Shown: positions 38,872-48,241 of the stretch, piece by piece
Position numbering within the stretch: the first letter of the stretch is position 1
Layout of the letters: each line of letters opens with the position of its first letter
Origin: a virus
Virus record (IMG/VR): IMGVR_UViG_3300028177_000003
Location: 25,530-89,529 of that record
Length of the DNA stretch: 64,000 nucleotides
Direction: 5' to 3' (one strand)
The notes under the pieces: model-generated
What the model was told of the DNA's origin: nothing
The model's input: the letters and a program-made list of their open reading frames with translations, nothing else
Database searches by the model: none
Made by a program: the position numbers and the translations under genes

Positions 38872-39174
38872 TTACCGGTGGAGGTAGCCTGTCAGGAACC
38901 ATTCATCCTGGCCCACTGCTCCGGTGTCCGACCAGTGGCTCCAGTCCAGCTCTGGGAACAACCGCTTCATACGAGCGAAGTCGGGGTCATTCTTGCTGGA
39001 GTTGCGATCGACCAGGGCCTCCCCGTCCTCGTACGAATCCTTCAGCTCGTTTGCCTCGTACTTGTAGTGAGGGCGGAGCGCCTTGTTGAGACGATAGGCC
39101 AGATCTTCGAAGTCGGGCTCGCCCCTGCGAGAGGCGGTCAGACCTTCATCGGCCAGGATACGACGAAGACTCAT
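38872..39174 (-). CDS. Hypothetical small protein, 100 aa
   Basis: ATG 39174 overlaps the stop of the membrane protein gene at 39171. The chain starts MSLRRILADEGLTASRRGEP and is mostly helical with Asp and Arg side chains. It ends one base after the convergent plus-strand gene. Not recognised. Confidence 0.62.
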   Translation of the reverse strand: MSLRRILADEGLTASRRGEPDFEDLAYRLNKALRPHYKYEANELKDSYEDGEALVDRNSSKNDPDFARMKRLFPELDWSHWSDTGAVGQDEWFLTGYLHR

Positions 39175-39548
39175 GGCTGGGTTACCTCTTCCTGAAGGTC
39201 GGTAGGGACCTCAAACGGAGCCTTTGAAGCCGGGGCGGCTGGGGTCGGCGTAGGTGCGCGCCCCGCCCCGCCTGTGGGGCCTCCGCTCAGGATCTGGGCG
39301 GTGCGTACGAACTTGTCCACGTATGCGATGCCAAGGATGGCACCCACCTCGAGGAAGGTGACGCAGATGGTGAGGGTGATCATCCACCACCAGTGCCAGG
39401 TGGACCCCTCGCCGATGCTGTCCTTCAGGATGAAGAGTCCGCACCCCAGGAGCGCCTTCGAAGAAAGCTCGGCGACCAGGTAGGCCATGAACTTCTTCGA
39501 CTGTAGAGGGCTGGTGTCCCGTATCTGAACTGGAGGGGTGTCTGACAT
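39171..39548 (-). CDS. Two-span membrane protein, holin candidate, 125 aa
   Basis: Two hydrophobic segments, about residues 22-42 (AYLVAELSSKALLGCGLFIL) and 53-77 (WWMITLTICVTFLEVGAIL), are joined by a short polar loop. A charged Pro/Thr/Ala-rich C-terminal tail follows. Two helices, a short loop and a polar tail are the layout of class II holins. I infer a possible holin to pair with the endolysin, though it is 19 kb away and transcribed from the other strand. Confidence 0.55.
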   Translation of the reverse strand: MSDTPPVQIRDTSPLQSKKFMAYLVAELSSKALLGCGLFILKDSIGEGSTWHWWWMITLTICVTFLEVGAILGIAYVDKFVRTAQILSGGPTGGAGRAPTPTPAAPASKAPFEVPTDLQEEVTQP

Positions 39549-39571
39549 GCCTTCCGGAAGAGATAGCGTTG

Positions 39572-42500
39572 CTAACGGTCCTCGTCGTACGTGAACAAGA
39601 AGCTCCCCCCGGTCACATACTGGGCTGCTCCCGGGTCCACGTTCTTAGCTGTCGTATCCGACCCAATCACATAGGTGGCCGAATACTCATAGCTGGTGGG
39701 CGCGGCTCCCACAGTCAGGGAAACCAGGATGTGGTTAGCTGTGAGCTCCTTGCGACGAGCGACGATCGCTGTGGAGGTCACATAGCCAGCAGCAGTCAGA
39801 GTGGCGTCGTCCGAGATGCCTACGATTGAACGCCCGTCCGAACCGATAATGTATGCCCGTCCCGGAGCCACGCCCAGGGCGGTCAACGACGCGGTCGCTG
39901 CCTGCAACGACATAGACACGTCATCCTGGAACACTGCACGGAAGCTCCCCACGGCCCCGCCCCCGTCTGTGGTAGCGTACAGCAGCCCGTTGTTCAACAG
40001 GTACACCGAAGCGTCGTTGGTGCTGAGGTCGGTAACCAGAGAGCTCTCCGAAGCGACATCAGTAGAGATGTCCTCCCGGACAATGGTGGATCCCAGAGCC
40101 GGAACCATCTTAGAGAGAGGCACCACCACATAGGAGACCCCTGTAGTCCCCTCAATCACGTGGACGATATCAGACTGCCGGACTGGGTCCCCCAGACGCA
40201 AGTTCGCGAAGAAGTTGGCGAGGTTCGTTCGCAGAGCGGTGTCCACAGTACTGCTTTCCCGACCCCGAATCAAGACAACCGTGGCCTCTACGTCCAGGGC
40301 GATGGGCAGGGCGTCCTTGGCGACTACGTCCGCTGTGGCGTGCTTGTTCAAGTTCACAGCGTCTTGCGTGAGAGACACGATGAGGTTGGTCGTGTACGTG
40401 ACGGTGAAGTTCTCGTCGTGCTCGTAGCTGATGAGCACCGTCGCCCCGCTGGCGATGTCCCCAGTCTCGGTTCGCACCACGGACAAGGCAGTGGTCTGAG
40501 TTCCCAGATTCACAGTGTAGTCGGGGTCGCCGCTGGAGTCGTCTGGCCCCTTGTAGGTGATAAGCCCAGTGGAGTCCTTCACGACCACCGTCAAGTAGTT
40601 GGCCCCCAGGTTGTCCAGGAACTCAGCATACTGACCCGTCAACACGTGGCTCTCATCTGTTACCGTGATGGCGTCGCCCGACGGAACCGCGCTTCCGTCA
40701 TCTGCAGTGTACGATGTGATCTGGAGGTAGTCCTGGGACAGGGTGCTCCGCCCGATGCCCAGAGGCGCGTCAGGGTGCACCAACAAGGTCGCTGTTGCCG
40801 CCAGCGTGCCACTTACTGTGCCGCTCACCGAGGAGATTGCAGTAGCGGGCTGACGCGGAAGAACGAAGTCGCTCCCCGCCCGACGACGGTAGGAGCCCAG
40901 CACTACGTCCGAAAGGTCTACTGAGGGCTGCGTCACTGTCGTAGAGAGCTGGATGGTGTCGTAGGTGAGGATGGTGACCCCGGTCAGGTCGAACACGTCT
41001 CCAGAGCTCGCATTGCGGAGCTCGTACCCAGCAGCTTCGTCATCCAGCATCTCTACGATGGGACTGCTGGAGGAGAGGGAAGTATCCAGGGCGCGGAAGA
41101 TGTAGTCCGAGGGGGTGCCTACAATCTCGAACTGGATGTTGTGTCCGATCTGGAAGGCGAATGCGAAGACATCTGTCACGGTGGCCAGGTTCGTACCTTG
41201 CACCCAGATGTCGACCTTCCCGCCCTTGTGCTCCCCTGCAGTATCCAGGTCCCTCTGCATCAGAGCATCCCCGGCGGACACTACGTTCGCCTTGACCACT
41301 CCGGGAACATCCGCTGCAGTTTGCAGGTAGCCTCGAGCTGTCCCTGAGTCTACCGAGGCCAGAGCGTTGCGAACTCGGACAGTAAGAGCCAGGTTAGACT
41401 CCAGGTTGTCCCCAGGCACCATGGCTGCCTGGTTGACTACAGAGACTGATCCGGTCAGGGAGGACACTACACTGCTGACCTGACCCACACCCAGGTTGCC
41501 TGCAGTGCCCACGGTCAAGGCCCGAACCGGAACCGTGACTTGGTAGCGACCGGTGACCGGGTCGTAGAACGAAGCCAGAGTGGCAAAGTCGATCGACGCG
41601 ACACGGGTGGTGGCGAACTGCACCCCGCCCCCGGCCACTGTCGTTCCCAGAGGCATCAGGATAGTGGCAGTCGGTCGGCGAGTGGTGAAGAATGTCACTT
41701 CCCCGACTGCAGCTGTTCCTGCCAGCCGTCGCTTCCCATAGTTGCTGGCGTAGGCTTCGAAGGCGGAGTCAATCAGAGCCTGGACATCCGAGGCCGACGT
41801 CAAGTAGAGGGCGGACTGGAGACCTTGCTTGTAGGGGCTCTGGGCGACCGGGATGGATGTTCCGGACCCGTTGGGGTCGTCAATCTGCAACAGCAGAGTC
41901 GGTGTCCGAGCCCTGTGGAAGAAGTCCAACACGAAACGAAGACGCTCCGCCTCAGAAGAGTAGGGGTCGATGATGGTGTCGCGCAGGATCGACCCCGCCT
42001 CCACCTTGACCTGGGGGTTCGAACGAAAGACTGCAGTGATGAACTGCTGCACAATGCTCTGTCTGGACACCGTGGGGAAGGCTGCCAGAGCTGTAGTGAC
42101 CGCTGTCGGGTGGCCCGAGACCTCTTCTGAGAAAGAGGACTCAAACTCCAGGTTCTGGGTCGTGTCATAGTAGACTGCGGCCACCACGTAGAACAGCGGG
42201 GTCTCTGACGGAAGCGCTGCAAACGAACCGACCTGCACCGTCGAGGGAGTGCTGGAAGACGTCGCCGAACGATTGTGTGAGAACGTGTAGAGCGTTGCGT
42301 TCCGCACCGTGGCGATTGTAACAACCACCCTGAGGTCCCGAGCCGTTTCCGGAATGGTGTAGGTCTGGTTGATGTCCGTCTGGAGTACAACCTCGTCCTC
42401 GTCCTCCTGGCGGCCGATGATCCGGTAGACCATCGGGTCTGCTACAGGGTCCCCCTCTGCGTCCACCTTGATGTCCGGCACCGCGTCCAGAGTGGCGAAG

Positions 42501-43036
42501 TTGGTCTCCTCCTGGACGGTAGTTCCCTCGTTGATTGTCTCCACGTTGATGCGGGTGTAGCCGCTGGCCCCACCGCCCTGGTAGGCTGATGCGTAGTAGT
42601 TCATCCCCTGGAAACCGGTGGTAGAGGAGGTCTCGGCTCGCACCACCACTGCTGTATCCTCCTGGGCGACGCTGATGTTCGTGGGTACTGCCCCCACCAC
42701 GCCCACATCGGAGCTCGAGACCAGCCTTACAGTGGCTGTAGTCTCGGGAGTAGTGGACCCCGAGGGAAGGATCGCCCGCACCTTGACAATGTTGTTGCCG
42801 GGCAGCAAGACGAGCCCGTTGGGTTCGCTCACTGAGTTGGGAACAGTCCAGGCCCCGTCGCCCCAGTCAAGCTGGCCTGTGTCAGAGGACCATCCGCTTC
42901 CGTTGATAGAGACCTGGGCATCCACCGCGTCGTCTGGCAGGGTGCCTCGAAGAAACTTGGTCTCAACCGTGGTGCTGTAGATCACCGTCTGGCGGAGAAC
43001 TCCGTCCGGACCATACACCAGGGGATTGGTTGCCAT
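39572..43036 (-). CDS. Baseplate J-like protein, 1154 aa
   Basis: The central part (EAGSILRDTIIDPYSSEAERL, residues about 360-430, then TVPVRALTVGTAGNLG and ARGYLQTAADVPGVVKANV) follows the baseplate_J/gp47 domain (T4 gp6 relative), which builds the wedge of contractile-tail baseplates. A longer N-terminal beta region and C-terminal beta domains extend it far beyond the usual 350-450 residues, so it probably combines wedge and extra domains. It is followed by the gp25-like wedge gene, the usual order. Chain is Thr/Val/Ser-rich like the 704-residue protein. Confidence 0.82.
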   Translation of the reverse strand: MATNPLVYGPDGVLRQTVIYSTTVETKFLRGTLPDDAVDAQVSINGSGWSSDTGQLDWGDGAWTVPNSVSEPNGLVLLPGNNIVKVRAILPSGSTTPETTATVRLVSSSDVGVVGAVPTNISVAQEDTAVVVRAETSSTTGFQGMNYYASAYQGGGASGYTRINVETINEGTTVQEETNFATLDAVPDIKVDAEGDPVADPMVYRIIGRQEDEDEVVLQTDINQTYTIPETARDLRVVVTIATVRNATLYTFSHNRSATSSSTPSTVQVGSFAALPSETPLFYVVAAVYYDTTQNLEFESSFSEEVSGHPTAVTTALAAFPTVSRQSIVQQFITAVFRSNPQVKVEAGSILRDTIIDPYSSEAERLRFVLDFFHRARTPTLLLQIDDPNGSGTSIPVAQSPYKQGLQSALYLTSASDVQALIDSAFEAYASNYGKRRLAGTAAVGEVTFFTTRRPTATILMPLGTTVAGGGVQFATTRVASIDFATLASFYDPVTGRYQVTVPVRALTVGTAGNLGVGQVSSVVSSLTGSVSVVNQAAMVPGDNLESNLALTVRVRNALASVDSGTARGYLQTAADVPGVVKANVVSAGDALMQRDLDTAGEHKGGKVDIWVQGTNLATVTDVFAFAFQIGHNIQFEIVGTPSDYIFRALDTSLSSSSPIVEMLDDEAAGYELRNASSGDVFDLTGVTILTYDTIQLSTTVTQPSVDLSDVVLGSYRRRAGSDFVLPRQPATAISSVSGTVSGTLAATATLLVHPDAPLGIGRSTLSQDYLQITSYTADDGSAVPSGDAITVTDESHVLTGQYAEFLDNLGANYLTVVVKDSTGLITYKGPDDSSGDPDYTVNLGTQTTALSVVRTETGDIASGATVLISYEHDENFTVTYTTNLIVSLTQDAVNLNKHATADVVAKDALPIALDVEATVVLIRGRESSTVDTALRTNLANFFANLRLGDPVRQSDIVHVIEGTTGVSYVVVPLSKMVPALGSTIVREDISTDVASESSLVTDLSTNDASVYLLNNGLLYATTDGGGAVGSFRAVFQDDVSMSLQAATASLTALGVAPGRAYIIGSDGRSIVGISDDATLTAAGYVTSTAIVARRKELTANHILVSLTVGAAPTSYEYSATYVIGSDTTAKNVDPGAAQYVTGGSFLFTYDEDR

Positions 43037-43044
43037 GGCCTACT

Positions 43045-44229
43045 CTACCCGTCCAGAAGGAGGCGGTCTTTCTGAGTGCGGGAGAGCCCTGCCCTTTCTA
43101 CACCCAGAGGTTGACCGTTGGATCCGGCCAGAGCAATAGTGCCCGGCACGGTGAACACCGTCGAGATCCGAACCGGCTGTCCGGAAGCGTTTCGCACCAC
43201 TACGTCCACGTAGAACAGAGTGGGGTCGTCAGCCGATGTTCGCACGTCCACGTTGTCCACTGAATAGAGTCGCTCGCGGTTGCGAACGGTCTGGTACTTG
43301 CTCTGAGACTGCTGCGTAGCCTGGACCTGTCGAAGGGCGTTCGTGACATCCTCCCGGATGAGAGACGCCGACGCACCCGCAATCTTACGACCGATGCGAG
43401 TGGTCATCTTCGACCCGTAGCGGGGGTGGTAGGGGTTGGACCCCTGCACGGTCAGGATAGCCTTGAGGCAAGCCTGGTAGAGCAAGTCCTCATTCTGGAC
43501 GGTGAACAACTTGCCCTCGGTATCGAACCGGTAATCGTTCTCCACATAGGTCCCCATGCATCGAGGACACCGTTCGGGCATGGCCGTGTAGGTCACCTTG
43601 AAGTTGGGGTTCCCCCGAAGAGGCGATGAAAACTGCGGATACCGAGCAGGCACCAGCACTACCCCATCGGTACGCACCGTGGGGTAGACATCCTGCCGGG
43701 CAACCAGGTCCCAGGGAGGGTAGACCTCAGCCCCTCGAGCACCCGTCTGAAGAAACCCCAGGGAAGTTGCTCCCAGCCCGGCTACCCGAATGAAGCTCTG
43801 GGTTCCCGCTACCTGCCGATCTACCAGCTTGAGAGACCCGTTCTCATCGCTTGCAACAACCAGGTCCCAAGCGGAGGCCACCAGTCGGATATCACGCTGG
43901 ACTTGTGCAAGGGGGACTCGCTCTCCGACGGTGAGTCTTACTGAGGCGGTCCCCTTACTTGTGGTGACGGTGAAGAGGTTTCCGTCAGGCCCCACGGTGC
44001 CCGTGCACCTTCTAATCTGGTAGGGGGCTGCAGACGAGGAGACCAGAGTGGCCGAGGAGTGCAAGCCCCCAGCAGGGATGTACTGTGAGTCGTTGGCCAG
44101 CACCAACACACTGCCCGCACCTGCTACCGGAGCGCGGGTGCGGATAGAACGCCGATCGGCCCCCAGGGTCACCGGCTCCTCTTGGACCATGTGGCTACAG
44201 GGCCACCCGGCTCGGATCTCAAGACTCAA
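43045..44229 (-). CDS. gp25-like baseplate wedge protein with N-terminal extension, 394 aa
   Basis: The C-terminal 160 residues (ENDYRFDTEGKLFTVQNEDL, then MTTRIGRKIAGASASLIRED and TNALRQVQATQQSQSKYQTV) follow the GPW/gp25 fold of T4 gp25, the minimal wedge module. A CPRCMG pair lies just before it. The N-terminal 230 residues form an extra beta-rich part and may be a LysM-like or domain-swap addition. TTG 44229 is favoured by GGAGGTGCC upstream. Place next to the J-like gene supports the baseplate call. Confidence 0.8.
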   Translation of the reverse strand: MSLEIRAGWPCSHMVQEEPVTLGADRRSIRTRAPVAGAGSVLVLANDSQYIPAGGLHSSATLVSSSAAPYQIRRCTGTVGPDGNLFTVTTSKGTASVRLTVGERVPLAQVQRDIRLVASAWDLVVASDENGSLKLVDRQVAGTQSFIRVAGLGATSLGFLQTGARGAEVYPPWDLVARQDVYPTVRTDGVVLVPARYPQFSSPLRGNPNFKVTYTAMPERCPRCMGTYVENDYRFDTEGKLFTVQNEDLLYQACLKAILTVQGSNPYHPRYGSKMTTRIGRKIAGASASLIREDVTNALRQVQATQQSQSKYQTVRNRERLYSVDNVDVRTSADDPTLFYVDVVVRNASGQPVRISTVFTVPGTIALAGSNGQPLGVERAGLSRTQKDRLLLDG

Positions 44230-44275
44230 GGCACCTCCTACCGTGGGGGTGCCTCATAGGCGAGCTACCGCAGGA

Positions 44276-44311
44276 CCTCCGCTTCAGGGGCTGAGTTTCC
44301 TGAAGCGGAGG
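44276..44311. terminator. 13-bp perfect inverted repeat, likely stem-loop terminator
   Basis: CCTCCGCTTCAGG and CCTGAAGCGGAGG flank a 10-nt loop between the rIIB stop and the wedge-gene start. In minus orientation it lies just beyond rIIB. There is no T tract. Confidence 0.6.
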
Positions 44312-44322
44312 GGGAGGCCGCG

Positions 44323-45432
44323 CTACTCGCCTCGGACCTTGAGGATAGTGGCAACCAGACCCACTTCCTGCCCCGCCTCGTTCTTCTGGAACTTCCGGAG
44401 CTTGCTGGCGCCGACGATCTTGAGCGTCTGGCTGGCGTACTTGCGGAGGTTGGCCATGTTCTGCTGGGCCAGACCCTGAGCGTCGAGGTCTCCGAAGGGA
44501 GACCAGGGGTCCGGAGCTGTGCCCTTCACGGTCCCACGCTGCGGGCCCAGCTTGTTGGCGAAGCCTGCAGCGGCGTCCTTGACGGACTTCCGGGGAGCGT
44601 TGGCGGACTTCGAAGTGGCCGGGCGCTCGGTACGTCCAGCCTCAGCGCGAGACGCCTTCACAGCCCCGTCCGCTGCGATGTCGTAGACGGTGTCGGGCAG
44701 GATCTCTCCGGCGTTGCCGATGACCTCGTACTCGTTCACCCGCATCTTCTGGTTGCTGGAGTCCACGGCAACCACGTCCTTGGGGTGCACACGGCAGACC
44801 ACGACACGGTGTCCCCGACTTCCGTAGCCCTGGTTGAAGCCCTGGGCGAAGCTCATGTTCCCCAGGTGGTAGCCGGTGTGGCAGGGGACGTGGTACTGGT
44901 CGGAAACCAGGTTGCGCGGCATCCAAGGCTTCTGCCCCGGCGTGTTGTCCACGTACTTGCCGTCGATGTCCGCGTGGAAGCTCTGGTACTTGCTATCCAC
45001 GCCCTTGTAGCAGATGATGTAGCCGTCAGTGTCGAGGCAGATGCCCTGCTGGTTGAGGAAGGGCCACAGCTGCTCGACCGAGTTGTAGCTCGGGTTCTCC
45101 ATGAGCATTTCCCAGAACTTCATGAGAACGGTCGGGTCGTCGCCCCGCGCCGCCATCTTGAGCATCCGGCTGTTCAGGTCCGCCGGAAGCTTCTGGTTCC
45201 GGAAGAACATGTGGTTGTCGCGGAAGGTGAAGTGCCCCTGGGCCCACTTTTCCAGTGCCAGCCCCTTCGAGAAGAGCGCCGGGAGATCTTCCCAACGCGC
45301 CGACAGGACAGCGTCCCGTGCCGGTTCGTAGTTCGGGTCCCCTGTCTTCACGGTGTAGGTCTCCCCTTGGAGGATGACCGTGACAGATTCGTTGGTGATT
45401 GTGTAGGGGGGAGTGCGAGGAGTGCGAGCCAT
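44323..45432 (-). CDS. rIIB: rIIB-like protein
   Basis: T4 rIIB is a membrane-associated protein that with rIIA counters RexAB exclusion in lambda lysogens and affects lysis timing. Here a 369-residue chain has the family core LMKFWEMLMENPSYNSVEQL, FLNQQGICLDTDGYIICYKG and VPCHTGYHLGNMSFAQGF, then VVVCRVHPKDVVAVDSSNQK, all in the T4 order. The C-terminal 110 residues are Lys/Ala-rich and extra. It follows rIIA, as in T4. ATG start follows AAGGGATAGACACC. Confidence 0.85.
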   Translation of the reverse strand: MARTPRTPPYTITNESVTVILQGETYTVKTGDPNYEPARDAVLSARWEDLPALFSKGLALEKWAQGHFTFRDNHMFFRNQKLPADLNSRMLKMAARGDDPTVLMKFWEMLMENPSYNSVEQLWPFLNQQGICLDTDGYIICYKGVDSKYQSFHADIDGKYVDNTPGQKPWMPRNLVSDQYHVPCHTGYHLGNMSFAQGFNQGYGSRGHRVVVCRVHPKDVVAVDSSNQKMRVNEYEVIGNAGEILPDTVYDIAADGAVKASRAEAGRTERPATSKSANAPRKSVKDAAAGFANKLGPQRGTVKGTAPDPWSPFGDLDAQGLAQQNMANLRKYASQTLKIVGASKLRKFQKNEAGQEVGLVATILKVRGE

Positions 45433-45437
45433 GGTGT

Positions 45438-47864
45438 CTATCCCTTCTCGATGAGATTGACGTACTGGACCCAGTGGTCCCGCTGCGTCTTGTCTCTGAA
45501 CAGCCCCATCCCGTAGGAGTTGTGCCCCAGAAGAGGGAATCGTTCAGTGATTCGCTGGAGTGCGACCTCGGGGCCAGTACCTCCTGCGAGGTTGATTACC
45601 GTACCCAGAATATCAAGAACCCCGCGCTTGGCGGCAACCTGCTGGGACAACTTATTCGCGTCCAGCCACCTGTTGTAGTACTGCACCAGGCTGTGGAGAC
45701 CGTGGAAGTGGGAGTTGAGAAACTCCCGAGTCTTCTTCGGGCTCGTCTTCGGGCTCTGCCAGCGGCAGTCAAGGGACACGTCCCCCCAGGCCATGGCCTG
45801 CCAGAGCGCCTGCACCTCGGGGCTCAGGTTGTATGCCTCCCGCAGGATCTTCTGTTCCCACTCCAGGTACGGAGTCCCCACGACATCCGCAGGGAGGGTC
45901 GGTTCGCCCTGAGTGGTCTTGATGCCGTAGATGGGGGGCATGTCCAGACCGAACAGTTCCTTGAGCACTCGGCGGGTGCGGTCGACCCGCCGATAGAAGA
46001 AGTCCCGGTCCGCCGTTGTGGGGATGAACCGACTCAGAATCACATACACGTCGTCCTGGTCGGGCACCCGCGTGGCGATCTCCCAGTTGTTGGACTTGAC
46101 CGCCCGCTCCGAATACGCTCCTGGAAGCAGCAGGAAGCAGCGCTGGTCGTACTTCTGTTCCTGGGCCATTTCCTGAGCCGAGCGCGGCTTCTGAACAGGG
46201 GCCGTGTAGGGCAGGGTGGACATCCGGAGAACGGGCACTCCGGTAAGGTTGGCCGCAGCCAGACGCTTGGCAAGCTCCTTCTCCGCCTTTTCGACCGTCG
46301 CTCCACTCTGGAGTGCGACCACCATGTCGTTCATCTCGACGTAGCCCCGCCAGGGCTGGGTGGTGTCCCGAACCAAGAGGCGCGTCTCTGCCGAAACCGG
46401 GACTCGCCGCGTGCCAGTGAGGTTGACCGTCTTGATAGTGCGACCCCAGGAGGTTTCCTGCTTCTGGAGTCGGAAGAACTCGGGGACATCCCGCTTCTGG
46501 GGCCGCTCTTCCTTCTTTGCAGCTGCTTCGTCGGAAGCGATGAGCTCGTTTGAGTAGAGGGGCACACCCTTCACCGCGTCCGACGCCCAGGGCTTGAACT
46601 GAGGGGTGAGGGGGATTGAAGTCCGCGTGTAAAAGTCCCGGACTCCGAGACGCCGCTCCCAGTCAGACTTCTTCGGGTCATTCACCACCTGCTTTAGCTC
46701 ATCACGGGCGTCCTCGAACAAAGCAATGAACCGGGCGACGAGAGCGTCCCTGGTACGCTGGGTGTACTCCAAGCCCTCCCGGCTGGCCACCACAGCCACT
46801 TCGCCGATACGGCAGTACAACCCGCCCTTCAGGGCCGTCAAGCCTTCGCTGACCCCTGCGTCCTCCAGAGCCTGTCGGACATGCACCACCTCCATGGGGT
46901 ATGGAACACACCCCATGACCACAACCCAGTCGTCCTCGTACCTGGAATTTCTGTCCCGGGTCATCAAGAACCCGTTGGCAGACTCCCACGAGGGCACTGG
47001 CGGCTTGAGATCAATGTTGATGTCGGGGAGAGGCTTGAAGTAGCGGTAGAGCTTGCGTGCCTCTTCGTGGAACTCCGGGATATCTCCCGGGTTCACTGGG
47101 ACCTTGACCTCAAGCCCAGTCTCGGCATCGGGAGCGTTCCGCTGCAACCACGCCTCAAACCGGGCAAGCCGGGAAGGGTGCTCCCCAGACAGCAAGACCA
47201 CCTTGTCCGTTTCCTCCGTCTCCTCGTCGTCTCCCATGTAGCCGTACAGGTCGCAGTACTCGTTGTCCACCAGCTCAGAAAGGTCCGCTGTGCTGCCCTC
47301 CGAAAGGAGGAAGTCCCGGATGTACTTCCCCAGGGACGACTCATGGAGTAGAATGAGATCTGCTTCGTCGTCCTCTACCAGAACGGCGTGGTACACTCGC
47401 CGAGTGCCCCCGTGCCAGCTGGTGATAGTGAAGGTGTCGTTGTATGCGTGCCCGCACTTTCCGCCAATGCCGAACGAGCCGACCTCTTCGTCGTCGTCCC
47501 GCTTGGTGCTCTCGCCCAGGACGACGAAGGTAGTGAACACAGAAGGGCCGAGCCGGTCGGATTCCTCCTGCGTCTCGTCGGGGTCGCCCATGCGCAAGCC
47601 CGGACCCCAGTCCCTGACGGTGAACGAGGACTCCAGCTCCGTCGGAAGGGACACCTTGATGGGGAGGTCGGGCTTCCCAGCGGCACGGTGGGCATCCCAC
47701 GCATTGGCCCCGTACTCACGTTCGACAGCGAGCACCTTCCACTTGTACAAGGTGTTCCGAAGGATCCGCATGATGTGACCCTGCGTTCGGGTGCCGATGC
47801 GGAATCGGGCCTTGCGCAGACCGCCCGAGAGCGTGAGGGTTCGGGTTTCGGATTGGGGCTTCAC
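45438..47864 (-). CDS. rIIA: rIIA-like GHKL ATPase
   Basis: The T4 rIIA-type protein has a GHKL ATPase head. Here REYGANAWDAHRAAGKPDLP (N box), SFTVRDWGPGLRM (G1 box, DxGxG) and SFGIGGKCGHAYND (G2) line up near residues 50-130. The remaining 650 residues are charged and helical, as in T4. I choose GTG 47864 because GTGGAG lies five bases before it and the stop of a short leader frame overlaps it as GTGA. A longer in-frame extension to 48083 would place Cys pairs before the core and is less likely. Next to rIIB, as in T4. Confidence 0.85.
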   Translation of the reverse strand: MKPQSETRTLTLSGGLRKARFRIGTRTQGHIMRILRNTLYKWKVLAVEREYGANAWDAHRAAGKPDLPIKVSLPTELESSFTVRDWGPGLRMGDPDETQEESDRLGPSVFTTFVVLGESTKRDDDEEVGSFGIGGKCGHAYNDTFTITSWHGGTRRVYHAVLVEDDEADLILLHESSLGKYIRDFLLSEGSTADLSELVDNEYCDLYGYMGDDEETEETDKVVLLSGEHPSRLARFEAWLQRNAPDAETGLEVKVPVNPGDIPEFHEEARKLYRYFKPLPDINIDLKPPVPSWESANGFLMTRDRNSRYEDDWVVVMGCVPYPMEVVHVRQALEDAGVSEGLTALKGGLYCRIGEVAVVASREGLEYTQRTRDALVARFIALFEDARDELKQVVNDPKKSDWERRLGVRDFYTRTSIPLTPQFKPWASDAVKGVPLYSNELIASDEAAAKKEERPQKRDVPEFFRLQKQETSWGRTIKTVNLTGTRRVPVSAETRLLVRDTTQPWRGYVEMNDMVVALQSGATVEKAEKELAKRLAAANLTGVPVLRMSTLPYTAPVQKPRSAQEMAQEQKYDQRCFLLLPGAYSERAVKSNNWEIATRVPDQDDVYVILSRFIPTTADRDFFYRRVDRTRRVLKELFGLDMPPIYGIKTTQGEPTLPADVVGTPYLEWEQKILREAYNLSPEVQALWQAMAWGDVSLDCRWQSPKTSPKKTREFLNSHFHGLHSLVQYYNRWLDANKLSQQVAAKRGVLDILGTVINLAGGTGPEVALQRITERFPLLGHNSYGMGLFRDKTQRDHWVQYVNLIEKG

Positions 47865-48170
47865 AGCTGCTCCACGGCGGGTCGGAAAGCCCAGGCAAGA
47901 GTAGAGTTCATGGTATTCATTACCGTGTAGAGGGGTTCCGAGCCCCGGTGCGGGGTTCGTTGCAAGAGGGTCAACGACCTGCGTCTTCTTGCAGGTTTCG
48001 CAGAAGGACGACCCACTGACGGGCCTCCTCTTCGGACATGTCGCTGACTCAGGCAAGCACCAGAGGCAATACGTGGATGCCACGGGCTTGCGACAGCATG
48101 TCTTGTAGGACGCGCTTCATGAGCGAGCCCCTGCCACCGACTTGCGATCCGAGATGCGGTCGTAGCTCAT
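47865..48170 (-). other. rIIA leader with a chain of very short reading frames
   Basis: Four mini-frames follow one another on the minus strand: 48170-48117 (17 aa, GGAGG upstream), 48120-48049 (23 aa, ATGA overlap), 48039-47971 (22 aa, MSEEEARQWVVLLRNL...) and a last one ending on the rIIA start as GTGA. They may be leader peptides that gate rIIA translation. Only the first has a good ribosome site, so I keep them as a leader, not as separate genes. Confidence 0.45.
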
Positions 48171-48191
48171 CCGGTTCCTCCTACGCAGGTG

Positions 48192-48218
48192 TTACGCCCT
48201 GTGCCGGAGGAGGGAAGC
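48192..48218 (-). promoter_or_regulatory. P1-type promoter of the rIIA unit
   Basis: Minus strand reads GCTTCCC, 13 nt, GGCGTAA. It is the only P1 copy found between 33 and 62 kb. Confidence 0.75.
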
Positions 48219-48241
48219 CTTCCCTACGTTCTTTCTATCCG

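Noticed and set aside
47865-48083. In-frame N-terminal extension of rIIA to 48083
   Set aside because: The extension has no ribosome site of its own and overlaps mini-frames, while GTG 47864 has GGAG at the right distance and matches the T4 start.
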